Shown: in pieces, positions 52,402 through 60,719 of the stretch
Layout: each line of letters opens with the position of its first letter
Position numbering within the stretch: the stretch's first letter is position 1
Source of the DNA: Candidatus Faecalibacterium faecigallinarum
GTDB lineage: Bacteria > Bacillota > Clostridia > Oscillospirales > Ruminococcaceae
Direction of reading: 5' to 3'
Length of the DNA: 64,000 bases
Assembly (NCBI GenBank): GCA_019119685.1
Contig: DWWN01000047.1
Span: 1 to 64,000, forward strand
Program-made: the position numbers and the translations under genes
Notes under the pieces: model-generated
The model's database searches: none
What the model was told of the DNA's origin: nothing
What the model saw: only the letters and a program-made list of their open reading frames with translations

Positions 52402-53520
52402 TCATAACGCGCCTGTGAACAGGCGGATCACGTCGTTGTAGGTGGCGAAGATCATCAGCCCGAACAGCAGGATGAAGGTCGCCAGGGTCAAATTTTCCTG
52501 CACGCGCTCGGACACCGGGCGGCGGATCACCGCCTCCACCGCCAGGAACACCAGCCGGCCGCCGTCCAGCGCCGGGATGGGCAGCAGGTTGAACACCCCC
52601 AGGTTGACGGTGATCAGCACCAGCATCTCCAGCACATCGGTCAGGCCATAGCTGGCCGCCTGGCTGATGGCCGAGACGATGCCCACCGGGCCCGAGAGGT
52701 TGTTGATGCTCTCCCGGCCCCGCAGCAGGTCGGCCAGGGAGGTAAAGATGATGCGGCTGTAATAAAGCTCGCTGTTCACGCTCTCTTTCAGGACGTTGGC
52801 GGGGGTCTTGGCCAGGGCGTAGACGGTAAAGCCGATGTCCATCCGGGTGCTGCCGTCCTCGTCGGTGTAGCTGTCGAACTGGACGTCCGGCAGCTCGACG
52901 AGCTTGCCGTCCCGCCGGACGGTGAAGTCGGCCTGGGTGTCCCGGGTGCGGGCCAGCTCATACAGGATATCGTTGGTTACAAAGCACCGCCGGCCGTTGA
53001 CGGCCACGATCTCGTCCCCGGCCTCGAGGCCGGTCTGGGCGGCGAGGGAGCCTTCCTCCACCTCATAGATGATCCGGCTGGCGATGGGCTCTGCCCGGAA
53101 GGCGGTCAGCCCCAGCAGCACCACAAAACCCAGCACAAAATTCATGAGGGGGCCGGCCGCCATGACGATGGCCCGTTTCCAGACCGCCGCCTCGGGGAAG
53201 GGGATGCCGGTGCGCTGTTCCGGCGGGATGGGGTTTTCCCCGGCGGGCGGTTCGTCCCGATTGTCCCGGTCCCGCCCGGCCTGGTTGGACTCGGGGCTGC
53301 CCTCCCCTTCCATGGCCACATAGCCGCCCACCGGCAGCAGCCGGAGGGTGTATTGGGTGCCCCCGGCGATCTTTTTCCAGAGGGCGGGGCCCATCCCGAT
53401 GGAAAATTCGTTCACCTGGATGCCTGAGAGTTTGGCCGCTGCAAAGTGCCCAAACTCATGGATCGCGATCACGGCGCCGAACACCAGGAGCGACGCCAGA
53501 ATGGTGATGATGATGGTCAT
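52402..53520 (-). CDS. rseP: RIP site-2 metalloprotease, RseP type
   Basis: This is a 372-residue intramembrane zinc protease. HEFGH (residues 21-25) lies in the first transmembrane segment, a PDZ domain sits near residues 165-230, and NLLPIPALDGG near the C-terminus supplies the third zinc ligand. It cuts membrane-bound anti-sigma factors and signal-peptide remnants. An insert rich in Asp, Glu, Arg and Pro (about residues 75-105) follows the first loop. It is in the usual dxr-rseP-ispG order. Confidence 0.93.
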   Translation of the reverse strand: MTIIITILASLLVFGAVIAIHEFGHFAAAKLSGIQVNEFSIGMGPALWKKIAGGTQYTLRLLPVGGYVAMEGEGSPESNQAGRDRDNRDEPPAGENPIPPEQRTGIPFPEAAVWKRAIVMAAGPLMNFVLGFVVLLGLTAFRAEPIASRIIYEVEEGSLAAQTGLEAGDEIVAVNGRRCFVTNDILYELARTRDTQADFTVRRDGKLVELPDVQFDSYTDEDGSTRMDIGFTVYALAKTPANVLKESVNSELYYSRIIFTSLADLLRGRESINNLSGPVGIVSAISQAASYGLTDVLEMLVLITVNLGVFNLLPIPALDGGRLVFLAVEAVIRRPVSERVQENLTLATFILLFGLMIFATYNDVIRLFTGAL

Positions 53521-53577
53521 ACTTTCCCTTTCTGCTCTCGCCGCCGCGCAGTCAGAACGGCCCGGCGGAGAGGAGGA

Positions 53578-54729
53578 TCACAAATGTGCGTGGACAAAGG
53601 CCCGGGCCATCCGGTCGCACTCGTAGACGTCGGGCAGGGTGTAGCTGCCGCCGAAGCTGTCGCTGTCCACCACGGCCTCCACCAGGCGGCCGATGTCCAA
53701 AAAGCCGATCTTATCCTGCAGGAACAGTTTGACCGCTTCCTCGTTGGCGCCGTTGGCGGCGCAGGGGCCCAGGCCCCCCTTGGCGATGGCCTTTTTGCAG
53801 GCGGCCAGGCAGCGGAAGGTCTCCTCGTCGGCCACATCGAAGGTCAGCACCTTGAGGGCGGCAAAGTCCAGCTCGGGGGCCGCCGGCCCGCCCCGCCGGG
53901 GCCAGGTCAGGGCGTACTGGATGGGGATGCGCATATCCGGCACCCCCATTTGTGCCAGGATGGAGTGGTCGCTGAACTGCACCGCCGAATGGATGATGCT
54001 CTGCCGCTGGACCACGATCTGGATCTTTTCCGGCGGCAGGCCGAACAGCCACACCGCTTCGATCAGCTCCAGGCCCTTGTTCATCAGGGTGGCGCTGTCT
54101 ATGGTGATCTTGGCGCCCATGTTCCAGTTGGGGTGGCGGAGGGCGTCCTCTTTCTTTTTGTTTTTCAGCTCATCGGCTTTCATCCCGAAGAAGGGCCCGC
54201 CCGAAGCCGTGAGCAGGATCTTGGTCAGGGATTTGGCACTCTCGGCGTCCTGCAGGCACTGGAAGATGGCCGAGTGCTCGCTGTCCACCGGCAGCAGCTT
54301 GACGCCATGCTGTTCCACCGCCTGGGTGACCAGGTGCCCGCCGGTGACAAGGCTCTCCTTGTTGGCCAGGGCCAGGTCGTGGCCGCTCTCGATGGCGGCC
54401 AGGGAGGCCCCCAGCCCAGCAATGCCCACCACGCTGTTCAGCACCACGTCCGGCCCCTGCATGGCGGCCAGCTCCCGCAGGCCCTCGGGGCCGCGCAGCA
54501 GCAGCGGCGCGCCGGCCCGGCCGGCCAGGGCGGCGTCCAGCTTTTGGGCGGCCGCCGGGTCGGTGACGCAGACGGCGCGGGGATGGAATTCTTCGATCTG
54601 CGCAAGCAGCAGGTCCACATGGCTGTGGGCCGACAGGCCGAATATCTCAAACCCCTCGGCCCGGACCACGTCCAGGCTCTGGGTGCCGATGGAGCCGGTA
54701 GACCCCAGCAGGGTGATCTTCTTTGCCAT
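53578..54729 (-). CDS. dxr: 1-deoxy-D-xylulose 5-phosphate reductoisomerase
   Basis: This is a 383-residue enzyme. The NADPH motif is LLGSTGSIGTQSLDVV (residues 7-22), and the metal and substrate loop includes DSEHSA and TASGGPF. It converts DXP to MEP, the committed step of the pathway that ispG completes. AAGGAGG precedes ATG 54729. The gap to rseP is 57 bases. Confidence 0.96.
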   Translation of the reverse strand: MAKKITLLGSTGSIGTQSLDVVRAEGFEIFGLSAHSHVDLLLAQIEEFHPRAVCVTDPAAAQKLDAALAGRAGAPLLLRGPEGLRELAAMQGPDVVLNSVVGIAGLGASLAAIESGHDLALANKESLVTGGHLVTQAVEQHGVKLLPVDSEHSAIFQCLQDAESAKSLTKILLTASGGPFFGMKADELKNKKKEDALRHPNWNMGAKITIDSATLMNKGLELIEAVWLFGLPPEKIQIVVQRQSIIHSAVQFSDHSILAQMGVPDMRIPIQYALTWPRRGGPAAPELDFAALKVLTFDVADEETFRCLAACKKAIAKGGLGPCAANGANEEAVKLFLQDKIGFLDIGRLVEAVVDSDSFGGSYTLPDVYECDRMARAFVHAHL

Positions 54730-54746
54730 AGGGCAGCCCCTCCTTT

Positions 54747-55607
54747 TCAGCTGTAAAACACAGCGGTGATGACCATCGAGACAAAGGGCGCGATGAACAT
54801 GACGCTGTCAAAGCGGTCCAGGATGCCGCCGTGCCCCGGGAAGATGGTGCCATAGTCCTTGATGCCGCACTGCCGCTTGACCACGCTGGCGAACAAATCG
54901 CCGTAGATACCCAGCACCGCGGCCACCACCCCCAGCAGGGCGATGATGAGGTACATCGACACTCCGATGTTGCTCTGGGTGAACGCCTCGGTGCGGTCGG
55001 CGATGACCGAATACGCCACCGTGATGATGACGCCGAACAGCATGGTGCCCAGCACCCCGCCGACGGCCCCTTCCACCGTCTTTTTGGGGCTGACCTTGGG
55101 GCACAGCTTATGCTTGCCGAAGGCGCGGCCCGCGAAGTAGGCGCAGGTGTCCCCGCCCCAGGCAAAGCAGAGGATGAGCAGGATGAAGAAAATGGCGTCG
55201 TAGCTGTATTCCGACACCGGCAGCAGGATCTTCAGGTGGATCAGGGAATAAAAGCAGAACAGGATGATGCCCGAAAAAAAGACCAGACCGCTGACCTTTT
55301 GATAGCTGACGCTGCCGTTGCGCACCACCAGGTAGATGCAGTAGAACAAAAGCAGCGCAAAGGACACCGGCATCATGCTCCGCCGCGCCGCCTGGTAGCT
55401 GGACAGCATGACCAGTAAGGTATAGGGCACCTGGACAGCGTAGAGCAGCCAGTCCTTCTTGTCAAAGCCGAGGGCGGCGTACACCTCGTGCATCCCGATC
55501 AGGGCCACCGCCGCCACGATCAAATTGAAAAGCAGGGTGTTGAAGGTCAGCATGACCAGCACCAGGACGCCGATGCCCACGACGGCTGTAATCACTCGTG
55601 TTTTCAT
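54747..55607 (-). CDS. cdsA: Phosphatidate cytidylyltransferase
   Basis: This is a 286-residue membrane enzyme with about eight transmembrane segments and the CdsA signature SVVKRQCGIKDYGTIFPGHG near the C-terminus. It makes CDP-diacylglycerol for phospholipid synthesis. AAGGAG precedes ATG 55607, and dxr starts 17 bases after its stop. Confidence 0.95.
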   Translation of the reverse strand: MKTRVITAVVGIGVLVLVMLTFNTLLFNLIVAAVALIGMHEVYAALGFDKKDWLLYAVQVPYTLLVMLSSYQAARRSMMPVSFALLLFYCIYLVVRNGSVSYQKVSGLVFFSGIILFCFYSLIHLKILLPVSEYSYDAIFFILLILCFAWGGDTCAYFAGRAFGKHKLCPKVSPKKTVEGAVGGVLGTMLFGVIITVAYSVIADRTEAFTQSNIGVSMYLIIALLGVVAAVLGIYGDLFASVVKRQCGIKDYGTIFPGHGGILDRFDSVMFIAPFVSMVITAVFYS

Positions 55608-55633
55608 GGTTTCTCCTTGTAGGTGTGCAAAAC

Positions 55634-56350
55634 TTAGATGCCGCCGAACCGGCGGGAGCGCCGGTTGTACTCCTCAATGGCGGCGTCCAGGTCGGCGGGG
55701 GTAAAGTCCGGCCACAGGACGTCCATCTCCACCAGCTCGGCGTAGGCCGCCTGCCAGAGCATGAAGTTGGACAGACGCTTTTCCCCGCTGGGGCGCAGGA
55801 TCAGGTCGGGGTCCTTCTGGCCGGCGGTGTACAGATGAGCGGACAGCATCCGCTCGTCGATGGCGGCGGGGTCCAGCTGGCCGGCGGCGGCCTGCCGGGC
55901 CAGGGCCTGGGCCGCCCGGACGATCTCCTGGCGGCCGCCGTAGTTCACCGCCACGTTCAGCACCATGCCGGTGCGGTCGGCGGTTCCCTCCTCGATCTCG
56001 TTCATCAGTTCCTGATAGCGCGGCTCCAGGGCCGTGCGGTCGCCCAGAAAGACGATCTTGTTGTTGCGGCTCTTGTAGTCAAAGGCGCGGATCAGGTACT
56101 CCCCCAGCAGTTTCATGATGGCGCCCACCTCCTCGGCGGGACGCTTCCAGTTTTCGGTGGAGAAGGCGTAAAAATACACCGACGCCAGCCCCAGCTGGTC
56201 GCAGTAGTCGGCGATCTGCTGGAACACTTCGGCCCCCTTCTTGTGGCCGGCGGTGCGGGGCAGGCCCCGCTTTTTGGCCCAGCGGCCGTTGCCGTCCATG
56301 ATGATGCCCACCGAGAGCCCCTTTGCAAAATCTTCAGGATGCTGCGGCAT
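55634..56350 (-). CDS. uppS: Isoprenyl (undecaprenyl) diphosphate synthase
   Basis: This is a 238-residue cis-prenyltransferase. It has IIMDGNGRWAKKRGLPRTAGH with the catalytic aspartate, then YAFSTENWKRP and the late RPSGEKRLSNFMLWQ. It builds the C55 lipid carrier for the cell wall. GAGGAAAG precedes ATG 56350. It uses precursors from the dxr/ispG pathway in the same operon. Confidence 0.95.
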   Translation of the reverse strand: MPQHPEDFAKGLSVGIIMDGNGRWAKKRGLPRTAGHKKGAEVFQQIADYCDQLGLASVYFYAFSTENWKRPAEEVGAIMKLLGEYLIRAFDYKSRNNKIVFLGDRTALEPRYQELMNEIEEGTADRTGMVLNVAVNYGGRQEIVRAAQALARQAAAGQLDPAAIDERMLSAHLYTAGQKDPDLILRPSGEKRLSNFMLWQAAYAELVEMDVLWPDFTPADLDAAIEEYNRRSRRFGGI

Positions 56351-56454
56351 AACTTTCCTCCCAGGCGCTGGCGCGCTTTGTATCGCAAAAAGTGCCGCGC
56401 ACCTCCCAGCGCACGGCACCTCCCGTTTGTCTGCGGCGAACTGCCGGCCCAAAA

Positions 56455-57009
56455 TCAGACCGACATGATCTCCTTCTGCTTTTCCTCGACGGCCTTATCC
56501 ACCAGCTTGATATACTTGTCGGTGATCTTCTGGACGTCTTCTTCCATGGTCTTCTGGCTGTCCTCGGTCAGCTCGCCGGCCTTCTTCATGGCCTTGGCCT
56601 TGTCCATGGCCTCGCGGCGGACGTTGCGGATGGCCACCTTGGCCTCCTCGCCCATCTTGGACACGTCCTTGGCCAGCTGGCGGCGGCGCTCCTCATTGGG
56701 GGCGGGGAAGTTCAGCCGGATGGTCTGGCCGTCGTCGATGGGGTTGATGCCCACGTCGCTGGCCTGGATGGCCTTGCTGATGGGGCGCAGCAGGCTGCGG
56801 TCCCAGGGGGTGATGGTCAGGGTGCGGGCCTCGCTGACGGCCACCGACGCCACCTGCTGGATGGGGGTGGGCGCACCGTAGTAGTCCACCGTCACCTTAT
56901 CCAGCACGGCAGGATTGGCCCGGCCTGCGCGGACGGAGGCAAGCTCCCGCTCCAGATGCTCCACCGAGTTTTTCATCTTGTCCTCGAATACCTTGGTATT
57001 GCTGCTCAT
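56455..57009 (-). CDS. frr: Ribosome recycling factor
   Basis: This is a 184-residue protein of standard length with the RRF pattern LASVRAGRANPAVLDKV and the late RREAMDKAKAMKK region. It splits post-termination ribosomes with EF-G. AGGAG lies before ATG 57009. Order pyrH-frr-uppS is conserved across bacteria. Confidence 0.97.
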   Translation of the reverse strand: MSSNTKVFEDKMKNSVEHLERELASVRAGRANPAVLDKVTVDYYGAPTPIQQVASVAVSEARTLTITPWDRSLLRPISKAIQASDVGINPIDDGQTIRLNFPAPNEERRRQLAKDVSKMGEEAKVAIRNVRREAMDKAKAMKKAGELTEDSQKTMEEDVQKITDKYIKLVDKAVEEKQKEIMSV

Positions 57010-57093
57010 AGTCGTTTATCTCCTGTTCGTTATCGTATCCTGCCGGGCTGGGCAGCCCAGTTTTCACCGTGATAATGGTAGTATACCGTCCCG

Positions 57094-57804
57094 TCAGCCT
57101 TCGTAGACCAGGGTACCCACATTTTCGCCCTGGACAGCCCGGGCGATGTTGTCGGGGTCGGCCAGGTCAAACACCAGGATGGGCAGCTTGTTGTCGCGGC
57201 AGAGGGTGGCTGCGGTGCCGTCCATGACGGCCAGCTGGTCCTCCAGCACCTTGGAGAAGGTGAGGGTGTCGTACTTTTTGGCGTCGGGGTACTTGTGGGG
57301 GTCCTTGTCGTAGACGCCGTCCACCATGGTGGCCTTGAACATCACGTCGGCGGACACTTCCACAGCCCGCAGGGCGGTGGCGGTGTCGGTGGAAAAGAAG
57401 GGGTTGCCGGTGCCGCCCCCAAAGACGGCCACCTTGCCCGCCTCCATGGCGGCCAGGGCCGCCTTGCGGTCGAACACCGGGGCCACCTTAGGCATCTCGA
57501 TGGAGGAGAACACCTCGCTGGGCACCCCCAGCTGGGCCAGCTTGTCCGAGACGGCCAGCGCGTTCATGACGGTGGCCAGCATCCCGATCTTGTCGGCCAG
57601 GGTGCGCTCCATCTTGCCGCTGGTGCGGCCGCGCCAGAAGTTGCCGCCGCCCACCACGATGCCGATCTGCACGCCCAAGTCATACGCCTTTTTCACGCCG
57701 CCGCAGATGGCGTCCATGGCGGCCTCGTCGAAGCCGGCGCCCTTTTCGCCGCCCAAAGCCTCGCCGCTGATCTTGAGAAGGATACGGTTATATTTCAATC
57801 CCAT
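57094..57804 (-). CDS. pyrH: Uridylate kinase
   Basis: This is a 236-residue amino-acid-kinase-fold enzyme. It starts YNRILLKISGEAL and has VVGGGNFWRG and the late DGTAATLCRDNKLPI. It makes UDP from UMP. It is the first gene of the operon here; rpsB and tsf, which often precede it, are not present. AGGTGGAG precedes ATG 57804. Confidence 0.96.
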   Translation of the reverse strand: MGLKYNRILLKISGEALGGEKGAGFDEAAMDAICGGVKKAYDLGVQIGIVVGGGNFWRGRTSGKMERTLADKIGMLATVMNALAVSDKLAQLGVPSEVFSSIEMPKVAPVFDRKAALAAMEAGKVAVFGGGTGNPFFSTDTATALRAVEVSADVMFKATMVDGVYDKDPHKYPDAKKYDTLTFSKVLEDQLAVMDGTAATLCRDNKLPILVFDLADPDNIARAVQGENVGTLVYEG

Positions 57805-57842
57805 AACAGTTCACTCCACCTACAAAATATCTCATTGTGCCT

Positions 57843-57871
57843 ATTTTACAATAAAACGCGCTCAAAGTAAA
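57843..57871 (-). promoter_or_regulatory. Promoter of the pyrH-to-polC operon
   Basis: On the minus strand TTTACT (57871-57866), 17 bases, then TAAAAT (57848-57843). It should drive at least pyrH and frr, and with no clear terminator until 46524 possibly all nine genes. Confidence 0.6.
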
Positions 57872-57890
57872 CAGGCAAACGGCCTTCCGC

Positions 57891-58598
57891 TCATAAACCT
57901 TTTGTGAACGTGCCGCGCAGCGCCCGCAGGGCCTGTTTCTGCTCCGGCGTGATGCGCCGGCTCTCCAGCGCCTTCTGGACCGCCTTGGCCCGCACCCAGG
58001 GGTCGAGGCGGGGTTCTGCCAGCCAGGGCCAGGCTGCCCGGGGCTGTTTGGCCAGCGCGGTGGCAAAGTACCAGGCCGCCATCATTCGCACATAATATTC
58101 CTCCGAGCGCACCGCCCCCGCCCATGCCAGGTACTCGGGCCGGAACGCGCCGTCCAGATAGTAGCGCATCAGCATCCCCAGCCCATAGCGGACGGTGTAG
58201 GTCTGCCCCGACCCGATCCACCGCCGCACCGGCTCCAGCAGCTCGGCGGTATGCCGGGCGAACACCGGCGGGCTGAAGGTGTCGCAGGTGGCCCAGTTGT
58301 CTATGTAGGGCAGGAAGGCTTCCGCCCCCGCCAGCGCGGCGGAAAAGTCCCGCTCCCGTTCCAGCACAAAGGCGTGGAGGTTGTTTTCCTCATAGTACCG
58401 GTGAGGCGCCGCCGCGAGGAAGGCCGCGGCCTCCCCGCTGCCGGCCAGCTCCCGGGCATACCGGCGCAGGTCCGGCGTCCGCACCCCGATCACCGCCTCC
58501 GGCGGCAGGCTGGGCAGCAGTTTCTGCTGGAACGCCTGGTACTGCTGATCCTGCATGGCGAACAGCCGCCCGCGGACTTTTTCTTCGATGGCAGACAT
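57891..58598 (-). CDS. DNA alkylation repair protein, AlkD-like
   Basis: This is a 235-residue all-helical HEAT-like protein of the AlkC/AlkD type. Typical features are GVRTPDLRRYAREL, the YYEENNLHAFVLE stretch, DNWATCDTFSP and a repeated Trp/Arg-rich C-terminal half. AlkD enzymes remove N3- and N7-alkyl purines without base flipping. AAAGGGGGAAAGG lies before ATG 58598. It stands between tRNA-Gly and pyrH; no terminator was seen before the pyrH promoter. Confidence 0.88.
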   Translation of the reverse strand: MSAIEEKVRGRLFAMQDQQYQAFQQKLLPSLPPEAVIGVRTPDLRRYARELAGSGEAAAFLAAAPHRYYEENNLHAFVLERERDFSAALAGAEAFLPYIDNWATCDTFSPPVFARHTAELLEPVRRWIGSGQTYTVRYGLGMLMRYYLDGAFRPEYLAWAGAVRSEEYYVRMMAAWYFATALAKQPRAAWPWLAEPRLDPWVRAKAVQKALESRRITPEQKQALRALRGTFTKGL

Positions 58599-58683
58599 GG
58601 CCTTTCCCCCTTTCGGCCTGCTTCCCTCTTATCTTACCGGAAAGCGCCGCCGGTGTAAAGGCCGGATTTTGCAATTTTGCCTC

Positions 58684-58712
58684 TGGACTTTTGGCTTTGT
58701 CCATGGTATAAT
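58684..58712 (+). promoter_or_regulatory. Promoter of tRNA-Gly
   Basis: TGGACT (58684-58689), 17 bases, then TATAAT (58707-58712) preceded by TGG. Confidence 0.75.
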
Positions 58713-58725
58713 ATCTGCCATAAGT

Positions 58726-58800
58726 GCGGGTATAGTACATCGGCTAGTATAACAGCCTTCCAAGCTGTGGAGGTCGGTTCGATTCCGATTACCCGCTCCA
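58726..58800 (+). tRNA. tRNA-Gly (anticodon UCC)
   Basis: The 75-base sequence folds as a full cloverleaf: acceptor arms GCGGGTA and TACCCGC, anticodon stem ACAGC/GCTGT around CTTCCAA (anticodon TCC), T-loop GTTCGATTC, discriminator T as in bacterial tRNA-Gly, and an encoded CCA end. A terminator follows at once. Confidence 0.96.
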
Positions 58801-58802
58801 CT

Positions 58803-58843
58803 AAAAAGCAGCCTAGAAACGTAAATTTCTAGGCTGCTTTTTC
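58803..58843 (+). terminator. Terminator after tRNA-Gly
   Basis: A 15-bp perfect stem (58805-58819 with 58826-58840) ends in five T residues. Confidence 0.93.
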
Positions 58844-58930
58844 TTTCGTGTACCGCACTTTGTACACACTTTTGAAATGTTCCCTGCGTTATGCCGCTTT
58901 AGCGGGGCGTTTTTTTGTTCTGCTGCCGGT

Positions 58931-59320
58931 TTATCCGATGTTCAGTTTCCGTTTCAGGGCTTCCTGCAGGACGCCGGAAAAGTTGATGTGGGCGGCTTCG
59001 GCTTCCTCGTTCAGCCAGGAAGGGATGGACAGCGTCTTTTTGACCGCGCGGTTGTCCCGCCGGCGCTTAAAGGCCAAGGCGTCGAACGGTATGGCCACCA
59101 CAAAATCTCCCTGTTCGAGGCGAAGCTGTGCCGGGTCGGACGGCACAGGCGGCTCTGCGCAGTCCTCCAGCATCAGGCCGACGGCATCCTGCGCCATCTC
59201 CACCGCTTCCTCGAGGGTGTCCCCCTGCGTGAAGCATCCCTCAATATCCGGGAACGAGACGGAATAGCCCACAGCTTCGGGATGAAAAACTGCAGGATAA
59301 TAACGGATGTTCTTCATCAT
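58931..59320 (-). CDS. hicB: HicB-family antitoxin
   Basis: This is a 129-residue antitoxin. The N-terminal HicB fold (YYPAVFHPEAVGYSVSFPDIEGCFTQGDTLEEAVEMAQDAV) is degenerate RNase H-like; the C-terminal end (VKKTLSIPSWLNEEAEAAHINFSGVLQEALKRKL) is a ribbon-helix-helix DNA-binding domain. It neutralises HicA and probably binds the palindrome at 59573-59585. GGAGG lies 6 bases before ATG 59320; the next codon is also ATG. It follows hicA by 27 bases. Confidence 0.92.
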   Translation of the reverse strand: MMKNIRYYPAVFHPEAVGYSVSFPDIEGCFTQGDTLEEAVEMAQDAVGLMLEDCAEPPVPSDPAQLRLEQGDFVVAIPFDALAFKRRRDNRAVKKTLSIPSWLNEEAEAAHINFSGVLQEALKRKLNIG

Positions 59321-59347
59321 ACAGCTCCTCCTTTTCATCGGGGCAGG

Positions 59348-59536
59348 TTATTTCAGCCCTGCCATTTTCAGGATGCTTTTCTCCGTGCCGGGTTTCAAAT
59401 CCTTTGCGTGGAACGGGACGATCACCGTCTTGCCGGTCTGCGGATTTCGGTACTTCCGGTGCGAGCCGGTGGAACTTACATAGACAAATCCATTCGCCTG
59501 CAGCAGTTTGACGATTTCTTTCGGCGTCATCGGCAT
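59348..59536 (-). CDS. hicA: HicA-family mRNA interferase toxin
   Basis: This is a 62-residue toxin of double-stranded-RNA-binding fold. It has KEIVKLLQANGF, the catalytic histidine in SSTGSHRKYRNP (His26) and the VIVPFHAKDLKPGT strand. HicA cleaves mRNA independently of ribosomes. GGAGG lies 9 bases before ATG 59536. The toxin-first order is the usual one for this family. Confidence 0.92.
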   Translation of the reverse strand: MPMTPKEIVKLLQANGFVYVSSTGSHRKYRNPQTGKTVIVPFHAKDLKPGTEKSILKMAGLK

Positions 59537-59564
59537 TTCAACGCACCTCCGTTCCATTATCTTT

Positions 59565-59593
59565 ATAATAGCACGTATGATACGTATTGTCAA
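59565..59593 (-). promoter_or_regulatory. hicAB promoter with a palindromic operator in its spacer
   Basis: On the minus strand TTGACA (59593-59588), 17 bases, then TATTAT (59570-59565) preceded by TGC. The spacer holds the 13-base palindrome ACGTATGATACGT (59573-59585), well placed for repression by HicB. Confidence 0.85.
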
Positions 59594-59594
59594 G

Positions 59595-59624
59595 AAAAGC
59601 CCGGGGGCGTCCCGGGCTTTTTTG
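59595..59624 (-). terminator. Terminator after the Abi gene
   Basis: Stem AAAGCCCGGG with CCCGGGCTTT (about 59596-59606 with 59611-59621) closes the Abi transcript on the minus strand two bases past its stop; the hicAB -35 lies directly beyond. Confidence 0.82.
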
Positions 59625-59625
59625 C

Positions 59626-60522
59626 TTAGGCATATTCCGCTTCGCTTTTCAACAGCTGTTTGTAATTTTGGGGAAAGCCAATACATTCCAATACGATGTG
59701 AGACCGGTATTTTTCTATGCAAACACACAATTCCGCGCAAAACTTTTCTTTCGCTTCCCGTGCAGGCAAAAACCGAACGAGCGCCAAAACAGCCGCAAAC
59801 AAGGTATCGACAAGCACTTCCGGGTGATTTTTCAAGTAATACCGTCCAAGCTGCACGGATGGACGGAATACTACATTGTACAATCTGGCCCCATGACAGC
59901 ATTTGTTCCGCAGTACAGACAGCACGTGCATATGATTTGCAAAAACCATCCGTGTCTTTCCACAGGAGGCGGCGATCGCATTTTGTTCAGAACTATACAT
60001 CGCGCGGTATAATGTAGACAGCGAAGACATCGAGAGCAGCTCAACCATCACCCAGAGCGGCATCTTATCGTCATATTTATCTTGATGATGCTTGATGACA
60101 AGACTGTCCTGATGTCTTTTTTCTTCTTTTTGCAGTGAATCCAAGACGAGCTTATGCAGTTCCGGCCTGAAAAAATTTGCCGGATCGTAATGACCAGCAT
60201 AGGGAGGCTCCATGCACTTTGCCATGGCAAAGCCGTTTGCGATTCGAGCTCGAAGCATCGTTTCCACGCATTCCAGTCCATCCCGCAAAATACCACGCAA
60301 CGCTTCATCAAAAAGGTAAATCTCTTTGACCTGTTCAAAAGATGTTCCTTCTATGTAATCCTGCCCGTTCTTTGCACGGAACTGCAGCGCATATCCTGTA
60401 AATCTATAATAGTTTACATTCGACAGAAATGTCACTGCATCAGATTTGGAATCCAGATACATTCCATGTTCCACAAGGCGGTCTACCTGCTGTTGGAACG
60501 ACAAAGGCTTTTTCAAATCCAT
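59626..60522 (-). CDS. Abi_2-family (AbiD/AbiF) phage-defence-type HEPN protein
   Basis: This is a 298-residue protein of the Abi_2 family. The N-terminus reads LSFQQQVDRLVEHGM and then FLSNVNYYRFTGYALQF, the family's hallmark, and a HEPN-type RNase motif RNxxxH is seen at 205-210 (RNKCCH). Relatives give abortive infection against phages, probably by cutting RNA. GGAGG precedes ATG 60522. The coding sequence is clearly richer in A and T than neighbours and uses rarer codons, which suggests recent transfer. It sits beside hicAB. Confidence 0.85.
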   Translation of the reverse strand: MDLKKPLSFQQQVDRLVEHGMYLDSKSDAVTFLSNVNYYRFTGYALQFRAKNGQDYIEGTSFEQVKEIYLFDEALRGILRDGLECVETMLRARIANGFAMAKCMEPPYAGHYDPANFFRPELHKLVLDSLQKEEKRHQDSLVIKHHQDKYDDKMPLWVMVELLSMSSLSTLYRAMYSSEQNAIAASCGKTRMVFANHMHVLSVLRNKCCHGARLYNVVFRPSVQLGRYYLKNHPEVLVDTLFAAVLALVRFLPAREAKEKFCAELCVCIEKYRSHIVLECIGFPQNYKQLLKSEAEYA

Positions 60523-60542
60523 GACTTTCCTCCACAATAAGG

Positions 60543-60643
60543 AAGGCCGGGCATCCTGCGACGCCCGGCCTTGGCCCCCGAAAGGATATTCCCACGGGCA
60601 GCTCTGTTATAGATAGTATACTCCAAATCTTTTTCCATAGCAA
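60543..60643 (-). promoter_or_regulatory. Abi promoter and GC-rich leader hairpin
   Basis: On the minus strand TTGCTA (60643-60638), 17 bases, then TATACT (60620-60615). Just before the ribosome site an 8-bp GC stem, GGCCGGGC with GCCCGGCC (about 60571-60546), could act as an attenuator or translation barrier. Confidence 0.6.
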
Positions 60644-60683
60644 CTCTATCGGAAAAATTTTACAAATTTCTATAGGTTGCGCA

Positions 60684-60709
60684 AAAAGCCCGGGAAGTTC
60701 CCGGGCTTT
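60684..60709 (-). terminator. Terminator after the TraX-like gene
   Basis: A 13-bp palindromic stem AAAAGCCCGGGAA / TTCCCGGGCTTTT; symmetrical A/T ends let it work in both directions. Confidence 0.85.
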
Positions 60710-60719
60710 TGCCGTCTTT

